64,000 nt of DNA from Auriscalpium vulgare (lineage: Eukaryota > Basidiomycota > Agaricomycetes > Russulales > Auriscalpiaceae). The DNA lies in assembly GCA_019915015.1 (NCBI GenBank), contig JAHBBC010000008.1, forward strand, positions 1,550,001 to 1,614,000, in the 5' to 3' direction. The translations under genes were made by a program, and so were the position numbers. Position 1 is the first letter of the stretch. Each line of letters starts with the position of its first letter. The notes beneath the pieces are model-generated. The model had not been told where the DNA came from, searched no databases, and saw only the letters and a program-made list of their open reading frames with translations. This document shows positions 22,430 to 33,527 of the stretch, piece after piece.

Positions 22430-25400
22430 CTACGATGGGGCTGACAGGACGCCGGAGACGACCTCCGAGGGGAAAGACGACAGAGCGTCGTCCCGCAATT
22501 GTTGATAGCGGAACTGCTGCCTGAAGCACGATGCAGGTTTAGCGATGCTGAGTTCGTGTGGGTGACAGAAAAACGTACCGGCGTGCGTAGGCTGCGAGGG
22601 ACGGAGATCCATCTCCGTCATGTTTGGCTGCGGTCTTGCCCCACGACGTGATGTAGTAATCAAAGAACCGCACAATGCGGCGCATCTCCTCCTCCACAAG
22701 CAGAAGCTCCTCCTGCCACCGACCCTGAAGAGAGTGCCGCCGGAACCAGTACACTTTTTGCGCTGTGTCGCAGCTCAGCGACGGAGAAGGGAAGCCACTG
22801 TCAGACACGCACCTTCTGCACAGTAACTCTGCACGGCGTCGTCATCCATTTCACTTAGTTTGCCTAGATCGTCCCATAACCACGACACCTCAATCTTCCC
22901 GTCGCCCAAGATCTCATCGTCCGTGAACACCGTGAATGCCTTGATGTCTTTGTTCTTCAACGCGCGGTACGTGTCATCATCCTGCGGCATACCGAGGAGC
23001 AGCAAGCAACGGCGGGACGCGCGGTATCTGGTGACAACCCTGTTGAGTAGCTTCATCTTCAACCCGCGAACGCGCTTCCCGCGTGTGTTGTGTTTCTGGC
23101 CGTGCTCGTGTCGACGATGGCGCTTCAGCGCGTAGCCGGTTATGAGAAGGTTCCGAGCGTTGTCCAAGGTGTCGTTGGCTTCGCCGCGTCGCAGAGCATA
23201 CTCGACTTCCCACGCCGCCCCCAGGTCTGCTTGCGCGTTCTTGCCTTTGGCGACGCTCGATGGAAGAAGGATGACGACCTTATCAACCTCGTCCCAGTCG
23301 GAATTGACCCCATTGGGTCGCTTTCGTGGCCGCCGCACGACTGACCGTCCCACCCTCTTTGACCCCGCCGACGCCGCACGCTTCTTGCCCAACGACGCCC
23401 CTCGTTGCGAGTTTCCCCCGAGGGACGCCGCCCGCTTGGAGCCCATCGGTGTAGCCTCCTCTTCGTCATCACCGGCCTCAGCGTCTGTGTCCATGAACTC
23501 GCCTTCGTCGTCCTCGTCCTCGTCGTCCTCGCTGGCCAGGAGCGGATTCGGCGCGCCACCCGCTAGGGCGGCGTTGATGAAAGGTGTCAGGTAGATCGTG
23601 GCGATTTCTTGCCACGTCCGAAGGCGCTCCCAGAATCCTTGGAGCATCTGGATAGTATCGTCGGCATCCGCCTCCCACGGATCTGCCAGTCGCGACAGTA
23701 GCTCGGCCCTGCAGTTCACGTCAGGCTTCGAGGAAGGTGCAGCCACACACGTGTACTCACCGAACAGCCTGAAGCTCTATCCCCTCTCCAATGGCACCGA
23801 CGAGTCCAGGACGAACTGTCGTGCCTGCCGCGGTTTTACCCATGGCCGTCATCGATGCCACTAATTCGTTCTGCGTTGGCACTGAGGTCGGTGTGATAAG
23901 TGAGTGCGCCTCTCCGATGCAGCATCAAGCAGACTCACTCTTGGCGTCCTGCGGATCAAACGGGTTCGACATGTTCTTATGGTTTTGTGGATCTACCACC
24001 AGCGCCTCCCATTCACTCTTCTCTACGATCCATGAAGACAGCGTGTCTGCGGGGATCGCTCGCTCCATCAGCGCCAGATGGCGGGTGACTTTGCCGTGAT
24101 GCTTGACGGCCTCGGTGTGCTTCTTCACAGTAGCCTTAACTGTTCGGTTCGGCGACGTCAGCACGACTGCAATGAAAGAAAAGCATCGTAGACTCGTACC
24201 GATCCCGTGGACTCGTCGCGCGTTCATATCTCCGTGGTGGTCGTTGATCTTGTCGTGACGGTAGCCAGAATTCATCTCGCGTGTGATGGCACCGATCAAG
24301 TTGAGCAGGGCCCAGAGACGTTCCAAGGCCTCCCCGTCCGTGCGGCCCACCCCCGGTGCGTTGTTGAAGCCCCAGAAAGCCCGGCAAGCCTTGATATGGG
24401 CGGGCAGGTGGAATTTGCCCACAAGTCTCAGCGTTATCGGCAGAAGGACCGTCAAGAGCCTCTTCAAGTCCGCCGTGTTCATATTAAACTCGCGGAGGCG
24501 CTTGTCCAGGTTCCTCTGATACTGGCAGTTGATGTCGTATCCGGACACGTGCATGAGCAAGCCCGTCCATCGTTGGAGCGCGGAGACCATGGCAAAATCG
24601 ACGTTGGCGAACCTGCGACGCTGATCAGTACTCTGCGTCGCATGAGGGTAGCCATGACGCACCTTTCGCCTTTCTGCAAGTCAACGCCACCTCCAGGCAG
24701 CACGAACATGTGCCGTGCGCATGACACTCCAACCGTCCCCGACACATTGCCCCAGTAACCTCCGTAGCCCAACGCGGCGAACTTGTGGCATGTTGTTTCC
24801 TCCAGTTCCAGAGGCCCCAGCTTCTGCTGGTACTTGGCGAAGTCCTCCTCGTGTGCGAAATACGCTGCGCCGAGCGTGAGTGGAAAGTCGTCGGGGTCAT
24901 GGGGCTTAAGTCTCTGGTTCTGATGGAAATTCCCATCAATCGTGTAGAATAACGCGTCCAGAAATCTTTGTTGGCGAAGTCAGTCAGGTGTGCGCGCAGT
25001 TGAGCCTCGCACTTACCGTTCGGGCAGTGGGCGCTCGCGCCAAAGGGGGTCCATGTTGATGTCTGGCTGCGGACAGGCGGGGCACAAGACGGCGAGACTA
25101 CCGGCTTCCATGTTGCGGACAGGAAGCACGCCGGCACGGCGCACCGTCCTCAGATACGCGAACTCGCGCGCGCTCGTCAGGAACTCGCGATAGCGATCCT
25201 GCATGACTGAGGTCAGCACGTGAGCGAAATGCGCACAACGAGCGACATACCGGGGTGGTCGACATCATGACGTTGTCCGTCTTCCGCCGGAGGTACAGGA
25301 TGAAATCCCTGGCATTTGTCTGTGCTTGGAGGCTGAGGAGATGGAATGTTTTGTGCAGACGGATGGAGAAAGCGGACTTGGGGAATTGCCACGATGCCGG

Positions 25401-26240
25401 GAACAGACCATGTCGGAGGAGTTGAATGAAATGTGGAACTGCCGACACACGACCTAACGGCCTGCACCCGCAGAATTTGACAGAGGCAGCCTGGAAGCCT
25501 GACTCGAGCCCGAGCGTCATGTGTCGGGGGTTGTCGGTGCTGTTAGAGCACGATGCGCCATCATGTCCCAAATGGACGACCATCCCCACCTCGCACAGCG
25601 TGTGTCTCCTCCAGAACCCAGTGTTCGGACGCCAAGCGAGGATGCGATGGAGAGGGTTGTCGGCGTGTGACCGTTGGATGCATGCCGCACAAAGAAACCT
25701 TGTGAAAAAGCACTCCTCGCATTTGAACAGCTCCTCGTGCACTTGTGTTCCACCCGCGCAATTCGCGCCAGCACAGCTCATGGAGGGAGGCCCGCTTTCG
25801 GCTTCAAGCATGGCGGAGTGGATAGGAACCGCATAGTTGTCCAAGAACTCGGACATGCGTTCGGAAGGACGCTGTAATTCCAGTGAGATGTCATGGTCAG
25901 GTCAGGTGAACACGAGACGTACTATGGTGTTGTTGACCTTGGCCTTCTTCGCTGACGAGGCGGCCGGGGATGGCTTGACTTCCTCGTCGTCTGTGTCTGA
26001 TTCATTGGCCTTCGCCGTGATGGGCATGGAGATCTTCAGGCGTGGTGTGGACGGCAGGAACCCAGCCCATGGGTTATGACGGGTAGGCGGAGGCGCCGAA
26101 CTCGACTTGGTTGCGGACGCGCGTGGCTTGCTCCCTTCGCCGACTGGGTAAGCGGTGGCAAAAGAGATCGTGTCCACTTGGGCGTCCACATTCTTCCGCC
26201 GCCTCGGCCGCCCTCGTCCTGGTTGCGATGAGCTGGCCAT
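22430..26240 (-). CDS. KDZ-family transposase with CxC2-like cysteine cluster
   Basis: Nine exons: 26240-25923, 25871-25251, 25198-25017, 24965-24663, 24612-23939, 23860-23761, 23708-22813, 22753-22579, 22520-22430. Phases agree at every junction and give 1,119 residues without a stop. The N-terminus is a basic, Ser-rich nuclear-type segment. Next comes a cysteine/histidine cluster from C139 (CAGANC...CEECF...CAAC...H) of the CxC2 type found in KDZ proteins. The core (about 476-610) has GYDINCQY, HLPAHIKACR, GVGRTDGEALERLW and NDHHGDMN, hallmarks of this RNase H-fold transposase family. The C-terminal part has a long acidic insertion around 780-860. It should cut and rejoin the element's inverted repeats. 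Intron 5 (acceptor GAATTAG) is the least certain junction. It is transcribed away from the TET/JBP gene. Confidence 0.9.
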
Positions 26241-26851
26241 AGGGGACGAGGGAGGGAGCGAAGATGGCGGCACGAGGCCACAGGACAGGTGAGGGAAGAG
26301 CGGGAAGGCGTAGAGCGGGGGGAAGGCGCAAACGAATGGGCAGGATAGGGCAGATGTCGGTGCAGCGCGAGGGAGGGGAAGTGTCGATGGAGGGGACGCT
26401 ACGGCATAAGAAGGTAGGGAAGCGACTTGAGGCGACTTATATTCTGACGGTGGGCGTATGAGACCGGGAGTCGAACCGTTTGATGGTCGGGGGAGTGAAG
26501 TGGATCGACTCATGCATCGATACGGCGATCGAACGCGAGCCTCCGTATAACGTGGGACTATTGATGATGGAGCGGGAGCGGACCTGGCCAGCATGCAACG
26601 CAAAGGCAGGGGGAAGACGATGTAGGATGGGCAACGGCGAGACATGGCGTCGCGCCTGCTGCACAGATTGCCGGTCCGCCCAACAGGTAGACCGTCAAAA
26701 AGGCCACCGACCCAGAGGAGCTGCCTAGCAAAGCAGCTCTATGGGGGTGATCGCGCTGCCGTTCCCTGCCTTTCGCTCGCTACACGCCATCGCCCACTGC
26801 GGCCGCACGACGGCAAGTGGTTGTCGAGGGTGTGTCGTAGAGAATTTGACG

Positions 26852-27135
26852 GCGGGACCTGCATACGAACATAAGTCATATTCACTTACACTGATGCAAA
26901 ACATACCCAAGTAAGTCGTCCGGCGATTGACGCCAGCGCAGAAGACTTGTCTTGCGAACATCGCGACGGCGGGGGGTAGGGGAGAGGTAGAGCACACTGG
27001 AAGTTGACGTAGAGGACCGGCCGCGGGACCTGTAAACGAACATAAGTCATATTCACGTACGGCGATGCGAAACATACCCAGCCAATCACGACGTCGTCCG
27101 GCGATTCACGCTGGCGCGGACGTCTTGTCTTGGAG
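26852..27135. repeat. 171-bp-spaced direct repeat upstream of the transposase gene
   Basis: Two copies begin GCGGGACCTG at 26852 and 27023 and share CGAACATAAGTCATATTCAC and GTCGTCCGGCGATT. They lie in the 1.8-kb intergenic region between the divergent transposase and TET/JBP genes, so they may be part of the transposase upstream region. The rest of 26241-27930 shows no gene I can support. Confidence 0.7.
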
Positions 27136-27934
27136 GTACAAGGGAGGGGCGGACCCGCGCCACGGCGGGGGTGTACGCGAAAGGTGTACGCGAAAGGTCG
27201 AGGAGACAGGAAGCGCATGTGCGCGAGGTGCTGGCAGGCGCGCGCTCGGGGACGCGTTTCGGGCGGTGAGGGACCTCCGCCGAGCGTGAAGCCATGGGCC
27301 GGCAGCATAGCTGCGTAAAGAGGAGCGGCGTGATGGAGGATGGATGTGGAGGGAAAGAGAGCGGACGTCTGTAGAATAGTGTCAATAGTTGGCACGGCCG
27401 TCGAAATTGTCATGCACTCACCTTGCGTGTGGGAGCGAAGCGTGTCAGACGGCGGGCGTGGTGGTGATAGGAAAGCCGAAGTGAAGCGGGGGTGTTTGAA
27501 GCGGAAAGCCGAAGTGAAGCGGGGGTGTTGGCGATAGAGAAACCAAGAGCAGAGGAAAGTGAAGAGGGAGGAGATAAAGGCTCGGTGACGTGGGCAGACG
27601 ACGATGACGGAGACCCGACCCTTTACGCCCGCCTCGCCCGTGCAGGACGGACCTTAAGGCGTGCATCTCTACAGCGCACGGCGTACAGTGACGCTCTGCG
27701 TCCGCTGCAGGACCATTGGGGTTGGGGGAGGTGACATCGACGTTGGGGGATGAATGACAGCGAGACGCGCTGGACGCGCCATTTCGGTTTCCAAGTCGTT
27801 AGCGCCCGGCGCGGCGAAAGCGCCTGGCGCTTTGTTTTCAACCGTCCACACCCTCCCCACTGCCACTGGCCACTCAGCTTCTGGTCCTCTGTTTCTGTCA
27901 CAGTCAAGAGCCAACGGTCCCCGTCACGCAGAGC

Positions 27935-27954
27935 TGCAGTCTTTTTGGACTGCA
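27935..27954. promoter_or_regulatory. Palindromic site upstream of the TET/JBP gene
   Basis: TGCAGTC and GGACTGCA form an inverted repeat with a 5-base spacer, about 130 bases before the start codon. The same palindrome followed by GAGTCGCACA-like and CTTGCT-like blocks recurs at 29840 and 30525. Probably a transcription-factor site or part of a shared promoter. Confidence 0.5.
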
Positions 27955-28081
27955 GCGTTTGAGTCGCACAGCAGAGCGGTCTTGCTAGCCCGCCCGCTGT
28001 GTTGCCTACTGCGTGCCCGCCCCCTCGTCGCCCCTCCGTGCGCGACCCCTCTTGATCGCCCCACTTGTCCACGCTCTCAAC

Positions 28082-29490
28082 ATGGTTGGCCACGCTACCC
28101 ATACCGGCCCAAATCCGCGCAAGAATACACCGTCCCGTCCCCGGCTTCGTCTCCCACCTGTGGACGAAAACTCCGTCCACGAATTGACACCCCTGCCTGG
28201 GAGGACGATAGCGCCAGTTGGCATCTCCAAGGGCCCACTGAGGCGCCCTGTGCACCCGGGTAAGGGTCCGCATGCAACGCGACGTGCCTCTTCTGTCTCA
28301 CGTATGTCTCTTGCTCCCCCAGACGCAGGTCCCGCTTTCCAGCATAAATTGTCGCAGAAACTTCGAAGTCTCTGCCAACTGAACCGGTCGAAAGTCAGGA
28401 AGGCCCTGAACAATGCAGGTACGCGGCATATACCGTCCCTGCTGCGCGACACTGAGTTGCGCGCGCTTTAGTGTTCCTGGATGTCGACCTTCGCCAGCTG
28501 GCGATGATCTCTCGCGACGTGACGACGGACGGCATCAAGGAGCTTCGTGAAGAAGACCTCTGTCACCTGGTCGACACCGAGTATGCAGATGGGCAATGCA
28601 GGTCGTTCTTCGACTCGAACGGCTACCTCATCGGTTTCCATTTTCCTGGATACCTCACTGAGCAAGAAAGCGTAGGCTGACCTTCATACGTCCGCGAAGT
28701 ACGTACTTAATTCTTCCACAGCGAGATCACGCGAATTACATGAAGGATTTCGCGGCCGTGTATCCGCCCAAGTTGTCGGCGGATACCCAAGGACGCGGTG
28801 CAGCGGAGGGCTACAAACAGCAGAACGGCAACGTCACCGGTTGCCACCACATCTCACCAGGCTGGGATGAGATTGGGCATGCGGTGCGTATTTTTCGACT
28901 GCACAGCGACGGCTCGACTCACGAATCGCGACTAGAACCTGCCCCCGCAACCCAGTAGCACGTTCTGCGCGAGCACGACGAAGAAAAAGGCTGCTGCCGT
29001 GGAGCGTCTGCTGTCGTGGTTGTCGCCATTCCAGTTTCGGCTCGACCACCTACTTCAAATGACTGCGCCCGACCCCCACGCCGCATATTTCAAGTCGATG
29101 GAGCGCCTGCGCAAGGGCGTGGAAACCGCAAAGCACGCTAAAAATTGGGATTCCTCGTTCCAGGGTATCTCCATCATTTACAACCGCGCCACTCCGAGCC
29201 ATCAGGATGACAAGGGCTGTCTCGCGGGACTCGACGCACTCCTCAGCGTCGGTCCGTACCACCACTGCCTATTGATTTTAAAGATATTAGGCCTCGAGCT
29301 CAGTTATGATTCTGGGACGCTCGTTCTCATCCTCGGCTCCATCATTCCTCATGAAGTTGGAGACTGGGGTGTCGAGGGCGAGCGGACGTGTCTGGTGCAC
29401 TTCACGCACAAGGCGCTGCTCAAACACTTCGGCATCGCGCAGCCTCGCTTCACGCATATTGATGACATACGCGCGGCGTGCGCTCTTTAG
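28082..29490 (+). CDS. TET/JBP-type 2-oxoglutarate/Fe(II) dioxygenase
   Basis: Five exons, 28082-28259, 28323-28418, 28472-28671, 28722-28883 and 28936-29490, all phases consistent, 396 residues. The catalytic domain is in the C-terminal half: the HxD iron site is H301/D303 (in ATPSHQDD), the distal histidine H351 (IIPHEV) and the 2-oxoglutarate-binding arginine R362 (GERTC). Spacing and surrounding residues fit the fungal TET/JBP branch, whose members oxidise 5-methylcytosine (or thymine in JBP) in DNA. No zinc-cluster DNA-binding domain is visible; the N-terminus is basic and low in complexity. All catalytic residues are present, so it may be active. It is cargo next to a KDZ transposase, a pairing known in mushrooms, and could change methylation marks at the element. 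The first intron is 63 nt and in frame; the last acceptor (GCGACTAG) is the least certain. Confidence 0.85.
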
Positions 29491-29839
29491 TTTACTGTAC
29501 ATACGCGCGCTGTGCGCTCTATAGCTTACTGTACATACTGCGAGCGAGGCACTTAGTGGTAATACCTGTGTCAATGTGATTATTGCGGGTCAGAGTCACG
29601 TGCAGAGTGAGAGATAAGATAATCTAAGACGCCGGCGTGTTTGCTTCCGTGTCGCTTCCAGTTCCCCGCGTTCTCTGCCTACTCCCACCACCACCTCCGC
29701 CGTTTTCAACCCCATCGCGCCCCACACCAATCCCTCGCATCGCAAGTCTCTCCTCACCACTCTCTCCACCCGTCCAGCTCGGCGTGCTCGGTCACGTCGC
29801 GCACGTTCCTGTTCTGTTCGCATCAGACATACGCGGTGG

Positions 29840-29858
29840 TGCAGTCTGTTGGACTGCA
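29840..29858. promoter_or_regulatory. Palindromic site, second copy
   Basis: TGCAGTC-N4-GGACTGCA, followed by a CGAGTCGCACA block and GAGCGACCTTGCTGGGCCGC as at 30525. No gene start lies just downstream; a tandem-repeat tract follows, so this looks like a duplicated promoter without its gene. Confidence 0.45.
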
Positions 29859-29989
29859 TCGTCCGAGTCGCACACCGGAGAGCGACCTTGCTGGGCCGCT
29901 CTTTGTGTGACCCGACCGCTGTCTGCCGCTCGCAGGGCGTTCGTCGCGCCTTCATCCGCCGCCGCGTCAATCTCTCGCGCGCTCTGCGT

Positions 29990-30530
29990 TAAGCGCGATC
30001 GTCACTTCTCCGTTGGCACCACCGGTAAGCCCGCACACCAACCATGGTCTCGCTGCGATGTTGACGCACGCTTCAGCCTGGGCCGCTCTTTGGGTGACCC
30101 GACCGCTCTCTGTCGCTCGCAGGGCGTTCGTCGCGCCTCCATCCGCCGCCAGCTCAATCTATCGCGCGCTCTCCGTTTAGCGCCCTCGTTACTTCCCCGT
30201 TGGCACCTCTGGTAAGCCCGCACACAACCCGTCGTCTCGCTGCGATGTTGACGCACCCTTCACCCTGACTCACCTCGCTCTTCCCTTGCCGCCAGTCTCC
30301 CACTTCCCCTCGCTCCTTCAACCCAGCTCGCCACCGCACGGACGCCCGCGTTCTGTCCGCAGCGGAGGCACCTCTGGTAAGCCCGCACACAACCCGCGGT
30401 CTCGCTGCGATGTTGACGCACCCTTCAGCCTGACTCTTCCCTTGCCACCAGTCTCCCACTTTCCCTCGCTCCATCAAGCCAGCTCGCCACCCCACGGACG
30501 CCCGCATTCTGTCCGCAGCGGAGGTGCAGT
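29990..30530. repeat. Tandem repeat of 165-187 bp units
   Basis: Units each include GGTAAGCCCGCACAC (at 30024, 30211 and 30376) followed by TCTCGCTGCGATGTTGACGC. Upstream partial copies share GGGCGTTCGTCGCGCC. The tract fills the space between the TET/JBP gene and the 813-aa gene; I see no exon of either gene in it. Confidence 0.75.
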
Positions 30531-30545
30531 CTACTTTGGACTGCA
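30525..30545. promoter_or_regulatory. Palindromic site upstream of the 813-aa gene
   Basis: TGCAGTC-N6-GGACTGCA, 167 bases before the start codon at 30712. Same flanking blocks as at 29840 and, more diverged, at 27935. Confidence 0.45.
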
Positions 30546-30711
30546 TCACCCCGAGTTGCACATCAGAGAGCGACCTTGCTGGGCCGCTCTCGTGTCACTT
30601 GGCCACTGTGCGCAGTCTTTCTTGCCGGCCTCCTCTGCAAGGTAAGACACGCCCCAGGTTGGTGTCGCTGCGACGCTGATGCACAAGTCTGCTCAGATTC
30701 CTGTCTGAAAA

Positions 30712-33258
30712 ATGCCCGAGAACATCGACAGCCCAAGACCGCCGCGGCGCGCCGATTCGGCGACGGACCGGCCACGCAACACACTGCGTGCGTGCACTTT
30801 ATGCTCTTTCAACCGCTGCGCTGACTTTCCCGACGACAGAATCATCTAGGGAGGGCCGGTCCGAAGAACACAGCGGCCCGACCACCGCCGATGACGACTT
30901 CAGCGACGAGATACTCGACGCGCTCTTCAAACCAGACCAAGTGCTCAAGCTCGCCCGCCGAGATGCCTTTGACCCCTCGTCTGCGGAGGCCTCAGATGCT
31001 CGCATCATCGCCGCCTTACCCGACACTGACGGGAAGATGTGGGTGTCGTCCCCGAACATGGACTTTGTCCCGGATGTCCCAACGCACCATCTCACGGAGG
31101 AGTTCGGGTTATACACCGACGGCATGTACGGTCCATTCGAACACCTCAAATGGCCGCAAGTATGGGATGCCCTGGAGCCACACGTCATCGCCGCTCCGGC
31201 CAATCCGGAGCTACGCGCTGGCAGCAAAGTGCTTGGGGAGGCATCTGTTCCCTGGGACTTGTGGAGGGACGAGGGCGCGGCCTGGTTTCATTTCACGTCC
31301 AACGACTGGGAGCGGGACCCGTGGTCCATCGAAGACCTAGGCCGTCTTTCGTACAGCGTCCTCGAACGCCTCCGCGGGGCAACGAACGAGGCGACGCACA
31401 GGGCGCTGAAATGCGCCGAAGTCACTCTCGCGGCATCAGACGTCAAGGCGCGTCACTACCTCACGGACCAAATCGACTGCCTCTTACGCGCTGTGGCGAA
31501 CACCGCACGTCCGCAACGTCTCGGAGAAAGCCTTCAATGGTTCCGCGAGGCGCAGCGATATATCCTCGCGGTCCGGGCATGGTACATTTACATGAAAGTC
31601 GTGAAGCCCGCCCTGGACCAAAAGCTCGAGCGTCGTCTAGCTCCTTTCCCAGTGCGCGGCGTCATCACAGAGCGCATATCAATGGTCAATACATTCTATC
31701 AGGCCGGCATACCCGTCTGGTGGGTGCGCCGCTTGGACACGATAACGCGACGGACGCAGGTTGGGTTTGTCAGGCACCCGGTGCCCTGGACCGACTTCTT
31801 TGCGAAGAGCAAGCGCAGGATGTTCGGCAAGACGCAGGTCATCGCGCCGTCGTGGATCGATTCTGTCACACTGGATACCGCCTCCATCGGCTTTGTGGAC
31901 CGACTGAAGAAGTTCTCCATCACGAGCAAACCGTTCATTCGCCTCCCGCGTCCCGTGCTCGCCGCCGATCATGAACCTGAGCCGGACGTGGACGAGCCGG
32001 AGATGCATTCACAGCCAGGTACATTGTTCGCGCCGCGCGAGGCCATCGTGACTGATCACCCTCGGTTCCAGATCCCCCTATTCAAACCCGCGCTGAGCCG
32101 GGGCCCAGCACCGAACCAGTTGCGCCCGCGCGCCGAGCAAAAAAGCGTGCCAAGACCGGTGTCGGCGCGCAATCGGCGCCGACGGTGCCACGCATGCCAC
32201 CGAGGCGCGCGGAATGGCTGCCGCCGACGTTCGGATTGTGGGCGGAGGTGGAGAACGCGCTGGCGGGACTGGACGACGACAACAAGAACCGCATCGTCCT
32301 GTTTGGGCTACCACCGCTCCACGCCTTTTCAGGCGAAAAGATGGCCGACAAAATTCAAAACTGGCTGCGTATCCGGGACTCATGCTTCTCCGCGACGGCC
32401 GACAGCGGCATTATCGCGGACGCGCGCATTCTCCTGTCCACGGTCGGGTGGCGCTTTGCATTGGATGGGCAGTATCACAACTACGACCTGCCGCCCGGTG
32501 CCCGCGTACAGCCCGAGTCCGCGCCGGACAAAATCAAGCGGCTTCCGCCGTACGCCAATCCGGCGTCAGTTCTGGGAAAGAGACGAGAGGCGACACAGGA
32601 GACGTCGCAGAAGAAGAAAGCCACGACGCGTACGGACCATGCTCGCGCAAAGCGCCTCGTCATGCGCATCGACATCGCCGTGCACTTCGGCGTCGATATG
32701 GGGTTCCCTCCGTATCGCAGTGACCCGGACCCGATGCCCAAGTGGAGGAATCAGAAAGTCGATCGATCGCGCGCAGGACAGGACCGCACCTTGTGGAGCG
32801 AGATCACATGGGAGCTCTCGGTCATGCACTTTCGCCTCGACCTCCTCTGGTTGGATGTCGAGGTGATGCGCACCGTGCTGGACCCGGAGTACGTTGAGTC
32901 CGAGCTCGGGCGCCGCCAATCCAGTTGGCTGAAGGTGTGGAGTCACGTCAGCACGACGGAACCCGGTACGGACCCTGCCTGGTTCGACTGGCTGCTGTCA
33001 CCCAAGTGGACGGACCGGAACACAGGCGTGAGCCGTCTAAGTGGCCTGGTGAGGACGTGGCCCGACTTCCCCGATGTCCCCCCTTTTTCCCCTGCGGTGT
33101 CTTGTGCCCCCTCCGCTCTTGAGACGTACGAGCGGGAGCTGTACACGGCAATCTGTCGTTATTTCTTCGCTCGAAAGGGACGCATGCCTACACTGCCGCT
33201 CTCACGACCGCCGTCCATTCCCCAACGCGAGGAGCCCGAGAATGGTGTTTATTTCTGA
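30712..33258 (+). CDS. Uncharacterised large cargo protein
   Basis: Exons 30712-30787, 30840-32018 and 32072-33258 give 813 residues. The first intron (52 nt) joins the start MPENIDSPRP in frame to the long exon. The second (53 nt, GTACAT...TTCCAG) joins two long open frames. Both halves are rich in Trp and charged residues and look globular. Segments such as YQAGIPVWWVRRLD and RRAEWLPPTFGL resemble, from memory, uncharacterised mushroom proteins often found near transposons, but I know no function. No membrane segment or signal peptide is visible. A Lys/Arg-rich linker (PARRAKKRAKTG) at the second junction could be a nuclear signal. Codon use and introns match its neighbours in the element. 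Confidence 0.8.
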
Positions 33259-33527
33259 TGATCGAGGGTGTATCATACTTGTAATGCAATGAAATTGTCG
33301 TCGAGATCCGAGACAACCGCATGAGTACCGCATGAGCAGGGACCGGACTGCTGTGCGATCGCGTTCAAACTGACCATGATTTTCCCACAGGCACCGACGT
33401 GGGGGCCATGTGCAAAGGTGCGTCGTGTGGTGTCGCGCGCGGTGGCTCGCGAAACTGACTTGTTACATCCCTCGTCGCTCTTGCACTCTCCCTGGCCACA
33501 CGCCCGCCTTGCCACGCACCTCTCACC

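Noticed and set aside
26440..26530. tRNA-like T-arm words on the minus strand (GGTTCGACTCC)
   Set aside because: No partner arms or acceptor stem; the second GATCGAAC word nearby is too weak.
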